Part shown: positions 14,283 through 21,828 of the stretch, piece by piece
Layout of the letters: each line of letters starts with the position of its first letter
How positions within the stretch are numbered: the stretch's first letter is position 1
Source of the DNA: JANWLD01 sp035700225
GTDB taxonomy: Bacteria > Patescibacteriota > Saccharimonadia > Saccharimonadales > 2-12-FULL-41-12
Length of the DNA stretch: 25,462 bases
NCBI GenBank assembly: GCA_035700225.1
Contig: DASSOT010000021.1
Location: 1 to 25,462, forward strand
Direction of reading: 5' to 3'
Notes under the pieces: generated by a model
What the model was told of the DNA's origin: nothing
Seen by the model: the letters and a program-made list of their open reading frames with translations, nothing else
Databases searched by the model: none
Position numbers and translations under genes: made by a program

Positions 14283-15065
14283 TTATTTACGGGGGAGTTG
14301 TCCGTAGTACGGCATAGCTTTTAAGCATGTGTTCATGATGTGCCAAAGCTGGCGGAAAGCCTCGGCTATAGTTGGGCTTTCTATGGTTATGGCGTGCGGT
14401 TCTTTCTCAAAGATTACCATCAGCAGGGTCGAGCCGCTGACGCTCCATTCTACCGGTGCGGTGTAATCCTCTTGTTTGACCCAGGTCCGCTCAAAGTTGG
14501 AGCGCTCTGATGCTTCCGGATTTTGCGTGGTGCCGGTGGCTAGGTCCGGGTTTATCCCGTAGCGCTTAGCGCCGAAACGGGCCGGGGTCGTCCGGATTTC
14601 GTGCATGGTGTCAAAACCCATGACGGGTATGTCGGCGCGGGAGCGGATAAAATATATCGTTTCCTTCTGTCTGATCTGGTTTCTGTATGCGTCCGCTACC
14701 TTTTGCCGGCCGGTGACTACCTCTGCATAGGGCTGTTTGGTGTGGGCATGGTATTTCGTCAGCAGTTCAGCCATAAGTACATTGGCCGCTTCCTCGCGCT
14801 TGGTGGCTATATTGCGCTGTTCAGCGACCAGGTTCGATATAGCCAAAGGGTTGGCGGGTACGTAAACTATCTTTTTCTTTTCCTCCCTTTTATTGGCCAG
14901 CTGAAGCTCAACCAGCCTATCGAATACCTTATAAGTGTTGGTTCTGCTGAAACCGAGTTTTTCATCCGCAGTGGCAGGGAAAACTGAGCCCTTTTCTAGC
15001 AGTAGGGCGTATGCACGGGCCTGGTGTTCGTTAAGCCCGACAGCCACTAGCTTAGAAAGATCCAT
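14283..15065 (-). CDS. TrmB-family transcriptional regulator
   Basis: Predicted winged-helix DNA-binding regulator; 260 aa from the ATG at 15065. Residues 1-70 fit the TrmB winged helix (LVAVGLNEHQARAYALLLEKG, then SRTNTYKVFDRLVELQLA as the recognition helix and wing). A coiled linker (NLVAEQRNIATKREEAANVL) follows near 83-104, and residues about 120-260 form an effector/dimerisation domain. An upstream in-frame extension to 15344 exists, but its translation is unrelated to the family and runs into the divergent gene. The start at 15065 puts the helix-turn-helix at the N-terminus. A perfect inverted repeat over its promoter suggests autorepression. Effector unknown; TrmB relatives often sense sugars. 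Confidence 0.85.
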   Translation of the reverse strand: MDLSKLVAVGLNEHQARAYALLLEKGSVFPATADEKLGFSRTNTYKVFDRLVELQLANKREEKKKIVYVPANPLAISNLVAEQRNIATKREEAANVLMAELLTKYHAHTKQPYAEVVTGRQKVADAYRNQIRQKETIYFIRSRADIPVMGFDTMHEIRTTPARFGAKRYGINPDLATGTTQNPEASERSNFERTWVKQEDYTAPVEWSVSGSTLLMVIFEKEPHAITIESPTIAEAFRQLWHIMNTCLKAMPYYGQLPRK

Positions 15066-15085
15066 GCTATCCAGGATAACATGAA

Positions 15086-15091
15086 ATTCTA
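15086..15091 (-). promoter_or_regulatory. -10 box of the TrmB-like gene
   Basis: TAGAAT on the minus strand, 20 nt before the ATG at 15065. TTGTGA (15110-15115), 18 nt upstream of it, may be the -35 and lies inside the inverted repeat. A weaker TATCCT ending 7 nt before the ATG is an alternative leaderless box. Confidence 0.45.
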
Positions 15092-15093
15092 TT

Positions 15094-15116
15094 TTTGTGA
15101 AATTTATTTTCACAAA
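15094..15116. promoter_or_regulatory. Palindromic operator between the TrmB-like gene and the divergent unit
   Basis: TTTGTGAAA and TTTCACAAA form a perfect 9-bp inverted repeat around a 5-nt spacer. It begins 3 bp upstream of the TrmB-like gene's -10 box and covers the spacer and -35 position, so a bound dimer would block that promoter. It lies 48 bp upstream of the -35 of the divergent gene, so effects on that promoter are possible but less direct. Confidence 0.6.
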
Positions 15117-15163
15117 TAAGATAACTTTATAACACTTAAGAAAATAAAAATGAGAAATAGGTA

Positions 15164-15192
15164 TTGACAAAAAACCTTTAATAATATATAAT
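15164..15192 (+). promoter_or_regulatory. Consensus sigma-70 promoter for the 307-aa protein / M15 peptidase unit
   Basis: TTGACA (15164-15169), a 17-nt spacer and TATAAT (15187-15192) match the consensus perfectly at all 12 positions. The predicted start near 15199 gives a leader of about 24 nt with GGAG at 15213-15216, 6 nt before the ATG. This is the strongest promoter in the window. Confidence 0.75.
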
Positions 15193-15222
15193 GGCTGGAC
15201 AAGCAAATAATCGGAGCTATCA

Positions 15223-16146
15223 ATGTCAGAAATCCTGCAATTCAAAGATTTTAACGTTGGCGCTGATAACGTACTGGACATCGGCGCAATACCTGAAGGC
15301 GCCGGCGAACCGGCCAGACCAGGGGTAATACCTGAAATACGCACAGCTTTCGGCTATGAAGGCGATGATTTGGGCGGGCTTATCAAGAAAGTAGCTCCGA
15401 GTAAAAAACTGCAGGAAAATATAGACCACGCTACTGTTACGCTAGGTGATTCTGCTGTCAGGGAAAAGATAGGTTATGAAGATGAAGGCGGCATAGAAGT
15501 TGCGCGCGCCTGGGGAAACAGGAGCGGTCTTCAGGATGAAGTCTTTCGGCCTTTGATGCAACCGGCAGGTGAAATACCCAAAGAATTTGCCGCCGTAGTG
15601 GTTACCGACGGGGTCGTCAATTGGATGAACAGGATGGCCGAGGTGGCGAAGCAAGCAACCGAGGGCAGAAAGATACCTTTGGCCCTGCTGGTTTCCGGCG
15701 GACGCGAAATCGGCGAGGGCGAACATCCGGATGTTAAAGACGGCACGCCATCGATAGATTACATGTCCGATACGCTTGCACCCGGACTGGCTGATTCTTT
15801 CGATAGGATAGAGGTGATTGAAACCGGGAGCGAAGAAGGGCAGTCGGTGATGCAACGAGGAGTCGAATACCTGGCGGACGAGGAAGGAATTGAATTAGAG
15901 CAGGCAAGACTGATAATAGCTTCCGTAGCCGGAAACTGGATGCAGAAAGGCTCGCAATTGCGCGCGGCGGTAAAGGAACTGAGCGGTGGTTTCGATGAAG
16001 ATGCAAGCCATCGGCAACTGTGGGTCGCAAGCGACTCTTTCCCGCTGGGTGAAACAGGCGAAGAACCAAAAGCGACGCATCAGAACCCTTATAGTGCAAT
16101 CGGTAATATTTTACGCGGAGCGAAATTGCTAGACGAACAAAAATAA
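15223..16146 (+). CDS. Unknown cytoplasmic protein, possibly DUF218/YdcF-like
   Basis: 307 aa without signal or membrane helix. It is not confidently recognised. Residues about 124-165 (AAVVVTDGVVNWMNRMAEVA, then LALLVSGGREIGEGEH) and later VIETGSEEGQSVMQRGVEYL and ARLIIASVAGNW resemble in order the DUF218/YdcF pattern: beta strand, helix, VSGG, a helix with E, then a strand. That resemblance is weak and the YdcF membrane-proximal features are absent. The N-terminal 120 residues match nothing I know. A consensus promoter and a good Shine-Dalgarno suggest high expression. The M15 peptidase follows after 10 nt, so they are likely one transcript, and the divergent TrmB-like regulator may control them. 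Confidence 0.65.
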   Translation: MSEILQFKDFNVGADNVLDIGAIPEGAGEPARPGVIPEIRTAFGYEGDDLGGLIKKVAPSKKLQENIDHATVTLGDSAVREKIGYEDEGGIEVARAWGNRSGLQDEVFRPLMQPAGEIPKEFAAVVVTDGVVNWMNRMAEVAKQATEGRKIPLALLVSGGREIGEGEHPDVKDGTPSIDYMSDTLAPGLADSFDRIEVIETGSEEGQSVMQRGVEYLADEEGIELEQARLIIASVAGNWMQKGSQLRAAVKELSGGFDEDASHRQLWVASDSFPLGETGEEPKATHQNPYSAIGNILRGAKLLDEQK

Positions 16147-16156
16147 GAGAATTTAC

Positions 16157-16756
16157 ATGCCAAAAACAAAAACGAAAATCGACAGCAAATTGACTACATC
16201 ACAGGCGCTGGCCCAGAATCCGGACATGCCTTGCCCGGATGAGGTATTGCACGGGCTCGGACTTATGGAAGTGGAGTATTTGGGCTTTGACGGCAAAATT
16301 CATCAGAGTCAGATGGTCGTCAGTACCGAAGTCATGGCAGAAGTCGAAGCATTTTTTAAGAATGCCCTGGAGCTGAAATTTCCGATTGAAAAAGTCATCC
16401 CTGCCAGCGCGCCGGATTATAAATGGGATGATGCCAAGCTGATGGCGGATAATGTGACGTCCTGTTTCAACTACCGGGTAGTAGCCGGTACGAACAAGCT
16501 GTCCAATCATGCCCTGGGCAGGGCTTTCGATGTAAATCCGGTGCAGAACCCGTGTTTGCGCTATGATTTGCACCGTGAGAAAAATGAAAAAATCGTCCGG
16601 CCTCCCAAAAGCAAATGGAACGCGTCTGCTCCCGGCACGCTTTATGCCGAGCATCCGCTGGTGAAGCTCATGGAAGGCTTTGGCTGGGAGTGGGGCGGCA
16701 ACTGGACGCGCGAATCCGGCATTATTGATTACCAGCATTTAGAGAAACCTGCGTAG
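16157..16756 (+). CDS. M15-family (VanY/endolysin-like) D-Ala-D-Ala carboxypeptidase or L,D-endopeptidase without signal peptide
   Basis: Zinc peptidase of the M15 group that cleaves peptidoglycan stem peptides; 199 aa. Zinc ligands are visible in SNHALGRAFDVNP (H118, D125) and DYQHLE (D191, H194), and FGWEWGGNW at about 175-183 is typical of the phage endolysin-like and M15_4 branch. A conserved Arg/Lys segment precedes the zinc motif. Unlike the carboxypeptidase at 3690 it has no signal sequence or membrane helix, so it acts in the cytoplasm on precursors or recycled muropeptides, or leaves the cell by another route such as lysis. It follows the 307-aa gene by 10 nt with only a weak AAGAGA as ribosome binding site. 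Confidence 0.8.
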   Translation: MPKTKTKIDSKLTTSQALAQNPDMPCPDEVLHGLGLMEVEYLGFDGKIHQSQMVVSTEVMAEVEAFFKNALELKFPIEKVIPASAPDYKWDDAKLMADNVTSCFNYRVVAGTNKLSNHALGRAFDVNPVQNPCLRYDLHREKNEKIVRPPKSKWNASAPGTLYAEHPLVKLMEGFGWEWGGNWTRESGIIDYQHLEKPA

Positions 16757-16780
16757 ATTATATCCGTCTTATCTGTAGCG

Positions 16781-16786
16781 TATAAT
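16781..16786 (+). promoter_or_regulatory. -10 box of polA (leaderless)
   Basis: A perfect TATAAT ends exactly 6 nt before the polA ATG at 16793, so transcription is predicted to start on the start codon. No Shine-Dalgarno is present. Confidence 0.6.
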
Positions 16787-16792
16787 TAAACT

Positions 16793-19411
16793 ATGGCGGG
16801 AGCGAAGAAATTTGCGATTATTGATGGCAAATCCGTGTTTTATCGCGGATATTATGCGATGCCGAACCTTTCTACTGGTGACGGTACGCCGACAGGCGGG
16901 GTTTACGGTTTCGCCGTAATGGCGCTGGAAGTCCTGAAGCGGCTGGACCCTGACTATGTCTGTGTAGCCTGGGACAAACCGAAGACAAACATCAGAAAAA
17001 GGCTGGAGCTTTATCCGGCATATAAGGCGGGCAGGAAGCCGGCGCCGCCGGATTTTTACGAGCAGATACCACTTTTGCATGAACTTTTGGATGCTTTCGG
17101 CTGGCCACTTTACGAACTGGATGATTACGAAGCGGATGACATCATGGGTACTCTGGCGGTCCAAGCTCGTGAGGCAGGTCTGGACACGCTTTTAGTTACC
17201 AGCGACCTGGACCTTTTACAGGTCATCAACGGCAATGTACACGTCTATGCGCTGAAAAAGGGTCTGTCCAACATAGAACTGTTCCACCCTGAGAGCTTTG
17301 AAGCCAAATACGGCATTCAAGTGCATCAGTTCCTGGACTTAAAAGCGTTGAAAGGCGATAGTTCGGACAACATACCCGGCGCCCCGGGTATAGGCGAAAA
17401 GACCGCCGCACAACTGCTGAAAGAGTACAAAACCCTGGACGGTATTTACGAGAACCTCCCCCTGATAAAAGAAACGGTCCGCAAAAAACTGGAAGCCGGC
17501 AAAGAGTCGGTTCTCTTAAGTAAGAAACTGGCCGCTATCTGGACGGATGCGCCGATAAAACTTGATCTGAGCGAAGTAGACGGTAGTAAATGCAACCCCC
17601 AAAAAGTCCATGAAGTTCTGCAGAGGCTGGAGTTCAGGACGCTGGCGCGGCATTTGCCGGAGTATATGCACCTGCCACAAAAGACCGAAACTAAAAAGTC
17701 CAAGCAAGTAACTCTGCCCGACGCCAGCCACATAAACAGCGAGAAGGAATTACAATCTCTGACCCTGCCGAAGACGGATGAGCTGGTAGTCTATGGCATC
17801 AGTGAAAAACCGCATGGCGTGAACCCGCTGTCGCTTACGATTTCCCCGAGCGCGAAACAGTCCGTGACCTTGAACCTGAGCTCATTGGATGAAAAAGCGG
17901 TACGCAAAAAACTAAAAGATTATATAGAGAGCGCGGAGCTCGTCGGGCACAACCTTAAAGCGACCTTGCAGATGTTGCGGGGGCTTGGCATCAACCCTGA
18001 AAAAATCAGGCACGATACGCTTATCGGCGCCTTTTTGATAAATCCTCTGCGCCGGGAGCAGTCCTTAAGCGAACTGGCCGAAACCGAGCTGGACGTGCAT
18101 TTGCAGGGACTGGACGGAGCTAACAGCGAAGAGGTGGCGGTAATCAGGAAGCTGTATGAGCATCAGCTGGAAGACTTTAAGGGGTTGAAGAAAATATCTC
18201 AACTAGCCAAAGATATAGAGTGGCCGATAATCCCGGTGCTTGCAGAGATGGAATACCGCGGAATCAAGCTGGATGTAGATTATCTGCGCAAGTTCGCAAT
18301 CCAATTGCGAGATGATATCAGCGATATCGAACAACAGATTTACGGCCATGCGGACAGGGAGTTCAATATCTCCAGCCCGGCCCAGCTTTCGGACGTGCTA
18401 TTTAATAAATTGATGTTGCCGACGGACGGGATAAAAAAGGGCAAGACGACTTATTCCACTGCCGCTAACGAGCTGGACAAACTGCGCGGAATCCACCCGA
18501 TAATCGATTTGATTACACAATACCGCGAAGTCACGAAGCTGATGAACACATATGTTGAACCCCTGCCGAACATGGTTGATGCGAACAATCGCCTGCATAC
18601 GACTTTCAGCCTGACAACCGCACAGACGGGCCGGCTTAGCAGTTCTGATCCTAACCTGCAGAATATACCGGTCAGGACTGAGCTGGGCAGGCGGATAAGG
18701 ACCGCGTTCATAGCCGACCCGGGCAATATGTTGATAAGCGCTGATTACAGCCAGTTCGAACTGCGCATGGCGGCATTGCTTGCAGATGACAGGGAAATGA
18801 TTGATATGTTCAACCGCGATGTGGATGTGCACACCGCGACGGCGGCGCAGATTTATGAACGCGAGCCCCAGGACATAACAAAAAATATGCGCAGAGATGC
18901 GAAGGTGGTTAATTTTGGTATTCTCTACGGCATGAGTCCGCACGGGTTGAGTATAGCTACGGGTATGACACAGGGTGCGGCCAAAAAATTCATAGACAGA
19001 TATTTTGAACTGAGAAAACCTATCCTGGAGTACATGAACAAGTCCAAAGAGCTGGCCAGGACACAGGGATACGTTGAAACGCTGTTCGGACGGCGCCGGC
19101 CTACGCCCGATGTAAAATCATCCAATTTCGCCGTGAGGTCTGCGGCAGAAAGGGCGGCGATAAATATGCCTTTGCAAGGCACATGCGCCGACATCATGAA
19201 GCTGGCCATGATAAAGATTCAGCAAAAACTGACCCGCCACGACGGCGTGCACATGTTGCTTCAGATACATGACTCCGTGCTGGTGGAGGCGTCCGAGGAT
19301 AAGGCCGAAGAGATAGGGCGCGAAATAAAGGATATAATGGAGAACGCCTACAAACTGGATATAAAGCTCACGGTGGATACCGCAATAGGTAGGAACTGGG
19401 GGGAGATGTAA
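16793..19411 (+). CDS. polA: DNA polymerase I
   Basis: Family A polymerase for Okazaki fragment maturation and repair; 872 aa. The 5' nuclease domain (about 1-300) has its acidic residues, for example EADD near 114-117 and SDLDLLQ near 137-143. The middle 3'-5' exonuclease domain looks inactive: no DxE motif at LVVYGISEK, NLKATLQML lacks the usual Asp of NLKyD, and only the third motif region (HDTLIGAFL) is kept. The polymerase domain is intact: TGRLSSSDPNLQNIP, motif A DYSQFELR (D651), motif B RRDAKVVNFGILYG, and motif C IHDSV (D827). Motif A has Phe where Ile is usual. The DUF3467 gene follows 18 nt downstream. Confidence 0.97.
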   Translation: MAGAKKFAIIDGKSVFYRGYYAMPNLSTGDGTPTGGVYGFAVMALEVLKRLDPDYVCVAWDKPKTNIRKRLELYPAYKAGRKPAPPDFYEQIPLLHELLDAFGWPLYELDDYEADDIMGTLAVQAREAGLDTLLVTSDLDLLQVINGNVHVYALKKGLSNIELFHPESFEAKYGIQVHQFLDLKALKGDSSDNIPGAPGIGEKTAAQLLKEYKTLDGIYENLPLIKETVRKKLEAGKESVLLSKKLAAIWTDAPIKLDLSEVDGSKCNPQKVHEVLQRLEFRTLARHLPEYMHLPQKTETKKSKQVTLPDASHINSEKELQSLTLPKTDELVVYGISEKPHGVNPLSLTISPSAKQSVTLNLSSLDEKAVRKKLKDYIESAELVGHNLKATLQMLRGLGINPEKIRHDTLIGAFLINPLRREQSLSELAETELDVHLQGLDGANSEEVAVIRKLYEHQLEDFKGLKKISQLAKDIEWPIIPVLAEMEYRGIKLDVDYLRKFAIQLRDDISDIEQQIYGHADREFNISSPAQLSDVLFNKLMLPTDGIKKGKTTYSTAANELDKLRGIHPIIDLITQYREVTKLMNTYVEPLPNMVDANNRLHTTFSLTTAQTGRLSSSDPNLQNIPVRTELGRRIRTAFIADPGNMLISADYSQFELRMAALLADDREMIDMFNRDVDVHTATAAQIYEREPQDITKNMRRDAKVVNFGILYGMSPHGLSIATGMTQGAAKKFIDRYFELRKPILEYMNKSKELARTQGYVETLFGRRRPTPDVKSSNFAVRSAAERAAINMPLQGTCADIMKLAMIKIQQKLTRHDGVHMLLQIHDSVLVEASEDKAEEIGREIKDIMENAYKLDIKLTVDTAIGRNWGEM

Positions 19412-19429
19412 AATAAGCGAGGAGGATTT

Positions 19430-19678
19430 ATGAGCGACGATGTAAGTGGCAAAGGCCAGAAAAAGGTTAATTTTAATATCAATACGGACAAAGTCCCCGT
19501 GCTTTACGCCGACGGATATCTGATAGGTTCGAACGAAAACGTAGTGACGCTGAATTTTTCCCAGGCTATGCCCGGCACAGACCAGCAGAATGTGGTCAGC
19601 CGGATAGCTCTGACAAGAGCCCAGGCAAAAGAGTTCGTAGGGAACCTGACCGACCACATAGACAAATACGAAGTTTAG
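19430..19678 (+). CDS. DUF3467-family protein
   Basis: 82 aa. The pattern PVLYADGYLIGSNENVVTLNF, then VVSRIALTRAQAKEFVGNLTDHI and a terminal KYEV, matches DUF3467, a small conserved family of unknown function found in bacteria and archaea. There is no membrane segment. The strongest Shine-Dalgarno in the window (AGGAGGA at 19420-19426, 3 nt before the ATG) and its position 18 nt after polA indicate translation from the polA transcript. The stop TAG abuts the stop of the convergent gene in the palindrome TAGCTA. Confidence 0.8.
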   Translation: MSDDVSGKGQKKVNFNINTDKVPVLYADGYLIGSNENVVTLNFSQAMPGTDQQNVVSRIALTRAQAKEFVGNLTDHIDKYEV

Positions 19679-20563
19679 CTAACAGGCCAACTTATCGATA
19701 ATGGAGCCGATTAGGGGGACGTTGCTCTTGCATTCATTGCCGTCTTCGGCGAAATTTTCAGTATTGTTGTTATCATTGCCGTTTGTCCCGGGACTGTTAT
19801 TTTTAGTAGCTTTAGCGTGGCTTGGATGCTCGGAGTTTCCATGGCCAGCTATGTAAGGCTGTCGGAATTGTTCGGGGATTGCAGAGGTTTTTACGTGCGG
19901 GCGTTGTTTGCAGATTTTTCCTGACCAGATACCGAGCTTTCGCTGTTTCGCAAATTTTTGCGCGGACAGAAACTCTGCCTGATGCCGGTACACCGCGTCT
20001 ATGTCCGGCACTTTCGCATAGCCTGCGGCGATAAGTTTTTCATTGACGTTTTCGTCCTTCACAATAACGTAGCGAAGGGGCAGGGTTTTGCTGTCCAGCA
20101 AGGCGTGGTCATTTTCCAGCTCGACCTTTTTTCCTTTCAAAAGTTCCGCAAGTTTTTTGCTTGATGCTTTTGAATAGCACTCGGTCTGTCGTTTATTCTT
20201 CCCTTTGAACTTGTTTATGCCGATAAGCTGTATGCTCACCGGACGGCCTTCTACGGATACATCAATCTTATCCGCGGTTTTAATTCCGAGCAGTTTGTAT
20301 TCGTTGTTGTATACGTTGTTCTCGACTTCTTCGGAAACCGCACGAGCCTGATTTTGCGAAGAATCATCGAGCTGTACATTCTGCCAAAAAAGCGTGGTCA
20401 CGGAGCCGATGACAAGAAATACGAGGACCATGTCCCTGCGGTAATCGATGAACCTTTTGCCGTTTTTCGTTTCAAAAAGCCAAGGTGCAAGAGAAGGCCC
20501 GAACAAGCTCACCGCCAGACCAAGAACTGAAATCGCTACCAGTATTAATAAGAATTTTTCCAC
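19679..20563 (-). CDS. Membrane-bound SNase-fold (thermonuclease-like) protein, catalytic residues lost
   Basis: 294 aa with a GTG start. Two membrane helices at about 4-22 and 44-60 are followed by a staphylococcal-nuclease-like OB fold at about 95-216: IQLIGINKF, ECYSKASSKKLAELLKGKKVELE, LRYVIVKDENVNEKLIAAGYAKV, and AQKFAKQRKLGIWSG. Aligned to S. aureus nuclease, catalytic R35, D40, E43 and R87 correspond to Q112, N117, K120 and about L161, so nuclease activity is unlikely. Residues 225-280 are an Asn/Gly/His-rich disordered tail. Four cysteines lie in the outer domain and tail. It may bind nucleic acid or protein at the cell surface. GATAAT lies 8 nt before the GTG. Confidence 0.75.
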   Translation of the reverse strand: MEKFLLILVAISVLGLAVSLFGPSLAPWLFETKNGKRFIDYRRDMVLVFLVIGSVTTLFWQNVQLDDSSQNQARAVSEEVENNVYNNEYKLLGIKTADKIDVSVEGRPVSIQLIGINKFKGKNKRQTECYSKASSKKLAELLKGKKVELENDHALLDSKTLPLRYVIVKDENVNEKLIAAGYAKVPDIDAVYRHQAEFLSAQKFAKQRKLGIWSGKICKQRPHVKTSAIPEQFRQPYIAGHGNSEHPSHAKATKNNSPGTNGNDNNNTENFAEDGNECKSNVPLIGSIIDKLAC

Positions 20564-20571
20564 GAATTTCT

Positions 20572-20577
20572 ATTATC
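20572..20577 (-). promoter_or_regulatory. -10 box of the SNase-fold gene (leaderless, GTG start)
   Basis: GATAAT on the minus strand ends 8 nt before the GTG at 20563; no Shine-Dalgarno. It supports GTG as the start. Confidence 0.4.
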
Positions 20578-20640
20578 TCACCGGATAGATTATGAATCAA
20601 AACCTGAAAACAACTGTGAAATAATGTACAAAATAATAAC

Positions 20641-20877
20641 TTAACCTATGCGCAGAAGGAGTTTCTTTTCCGTGCGCAGTTCTTTCGCGAGGTGATGCAT
20701 ATGCATCCTTAAGGCGCCGGCCAATGAGGCGTTACTGACTGAAATGATTATATTGTTCTTGGTAATTTTAACTGCGGGTTCCTCGTTGAATTTAGATTTG
20801 ACGAATTGTTTTATCTGTTGAATCTCATCGGGTTGCTCAAAGTCCTTGTGGGTCAGTACGTCTTTTATCGAATCCAT
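20641..20877 (-). CDS. Short DUF721/DciA-like protein (tentative)
   Basis: 78 aa. The pattern (VKITKNNIIISVSNASLAGA, then LRMHMHHLAKEL and LLLRIG) recalls the core of DUF721/DciA, small proteins that help load the DnaB helicase: a beta strand pair, a helix with a conserved Leu/Ala, and a final strand. It lacks the longer N- and C-terminal parts of typical DciA, so the match is by pattern only. Its neighbours are replication and repair genes (mutM, holA, polA), consistent with that role. A TAAAAT 6 nt before the ATG gives a leaderless start. It is divergent from mutM over 60 nt. Confidence 0.5.
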   Translation of the reverse strand: MDSIKDVLTHKDFEQPDEIQQIKQFVKSKFNEEPAVKITKNNIIISVSNASLAGALRMHMHHLAKELRTEKKLLLRIG

Positions 20878-20883
20878 ATCTCT

Positions 20884-20889
20884 ATTTTA
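20884..20889 (-). promoter_or_regulatory. -10 box of the DUF721-like gene (leaderless)
   Basis: TAAAAT on the minus strand ends exactly 6 nt before the ATG at 20877. Confidence 0.5.
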
Positions 20890-20922
20890 GCTGTGAGCCG
20901 CATATTCTAAAATAAAAACTGG

Positions 20923-20928
20923 TAGAAT
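20923..20928 (+). promoter_or_regulatory. -10 box of mutM (leaderless)
   Basis: TAGAAT preceded by TGG (extended -10) ends 9 nt before the ATG at 20938; no Shine-Dalgarno. Confidence 0.5.
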
Positions 20929-20937
20929 GTACGAACT

Positions 20938-21813
20938 ATGCCGGAGTTGCCCGAGGTAGAAACAGTGCGCAGAGGATTGTCCGAGCTATTGCCCGGATTG
21001 ACTGTGAAGTCGGTAAAATCCGACTGGGCCAAATCGTTTCCGAATGCAAAGAACGATACGGAAAAGTTCCTGATAGGAGCAAAAATTGTTCAAGTACGGC
21101 GCCGAGGAAAAGTTTTGATAATAGATCTTTCCACGGAATATAGCCTGATTATTCATTTGAAGATGACCGGACAGTTGGTATTCCGCTCCGAGTCTGCGGT
21201 GTTCGGCGCCGGACATCCTACGAAAAGTTTGCTCGGCGAACTGCCCGACAAATCCACCCGCGTAATATTAGATTTGGACGGAGCAAAATTGTTCTTTAAC
21301 GACCAGCGAAAATTCGGCTGGGTCAGGCTGGTTCCGACGCTTGAGATAGATAATATAGATTTTTTCAAGAAACTCGGCCCGGAGCCCTTAGGCGATGATT
21401 TTAATGCAAAGAATTTTCGCGAACGCTTGCGCAAAAGGCCGAACAGCCGGATAAAGCCCGCCCTTTTAGACCAGACCGTCATAGCCGGTGTCGGCAATAT
21501 ATATGCGGACGAAGCTTTGTGGGGTGCGATGATTCATCCGGAAAAACGCGTGCGCGAGATAACGGACAAGAATCTCAGCGAACTCTACAAAGAACTTTTG
21601 TTCGTACTCAGGCTGGCTATAGAAAAAGGCGGTTCAACGGACAAGAATTACGTAGACGCCGAGGGCAAGAAGGGCAGTTATCTTCAGTTCGCGCGGGTCT
21701 TCCGGCGCGAAAACCTGCCTTGCCCGCGTTGCGGTACGACCATTGAGAAAATACGTGTCGGTGGGCGCGGTACGCACCTTTGCCCGCGTTGCCAGAAAAG
21801 CCCCGCGGTCTGA
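20938..21813 (+). CDS. mutM: Formamidopyrimidine-DNA glycosylase (Fpg/MutM)
   Basis: Bifunctional glycosylase/AP lyase that removes 8-oxoguanine and formamidopyrimidines; 291 aa. The N-terminus MPELPEVETV is diagnostic, with P2 as the Schiff-base nucleophile (after Met removal) and E3. K58 in RRRGKVLII is the conserved beta-hairpin Lys. HLKMTG at 73-78 matches HLGMSG. The helix-two-turn-helix is near 180-215 (VIAGVGNIYADEALWGA), and the C-terminal zinc finger uses C262, C265, C282 and C285. All key residues are intact. holA starts 15 nt downstream, so the two are likely co-transcribed, although holA also has its own candidate box. Confidence 0.97.
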   Translation: MPELPEVETVRRGLSELLPGLTVKSVKSDWAKSFPNAKNDTEKFLIGAKIVQVRRRGKVLIIDLSTEYSLIIHLKMTGQLVFRSESAVFGAGHPTKSLLGELPDKSTRVILDLDGAKLFFNDQRKFGWVRLVPTLEIDNIDFFKKLGPEPLGDDFNAKNFRERLRKRPNSRIKPALLDQTVIAGVGNIYADEALWGAMIHPEKRVREITDKNLSELYKELLFVLRLAIEKGGSTDKNYVDAEGKKGSYLQFARVFRRENLPCPRCGTTIEKIRVGGRGTHLCPRCQKSPAV

Positions 21814-21828
21814 TATGCTTGGAGTAGC

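Noticed and set aside
15066..15344. In-frame upstream extension of the TrmB-like gene by 93 codons
   Set aside because: The extension crosses its own operator and -10 box and the divergent gene's promoter and start; its translation does not resemble the family, while the helix-turn-helix begins right at the ATG at 15065.
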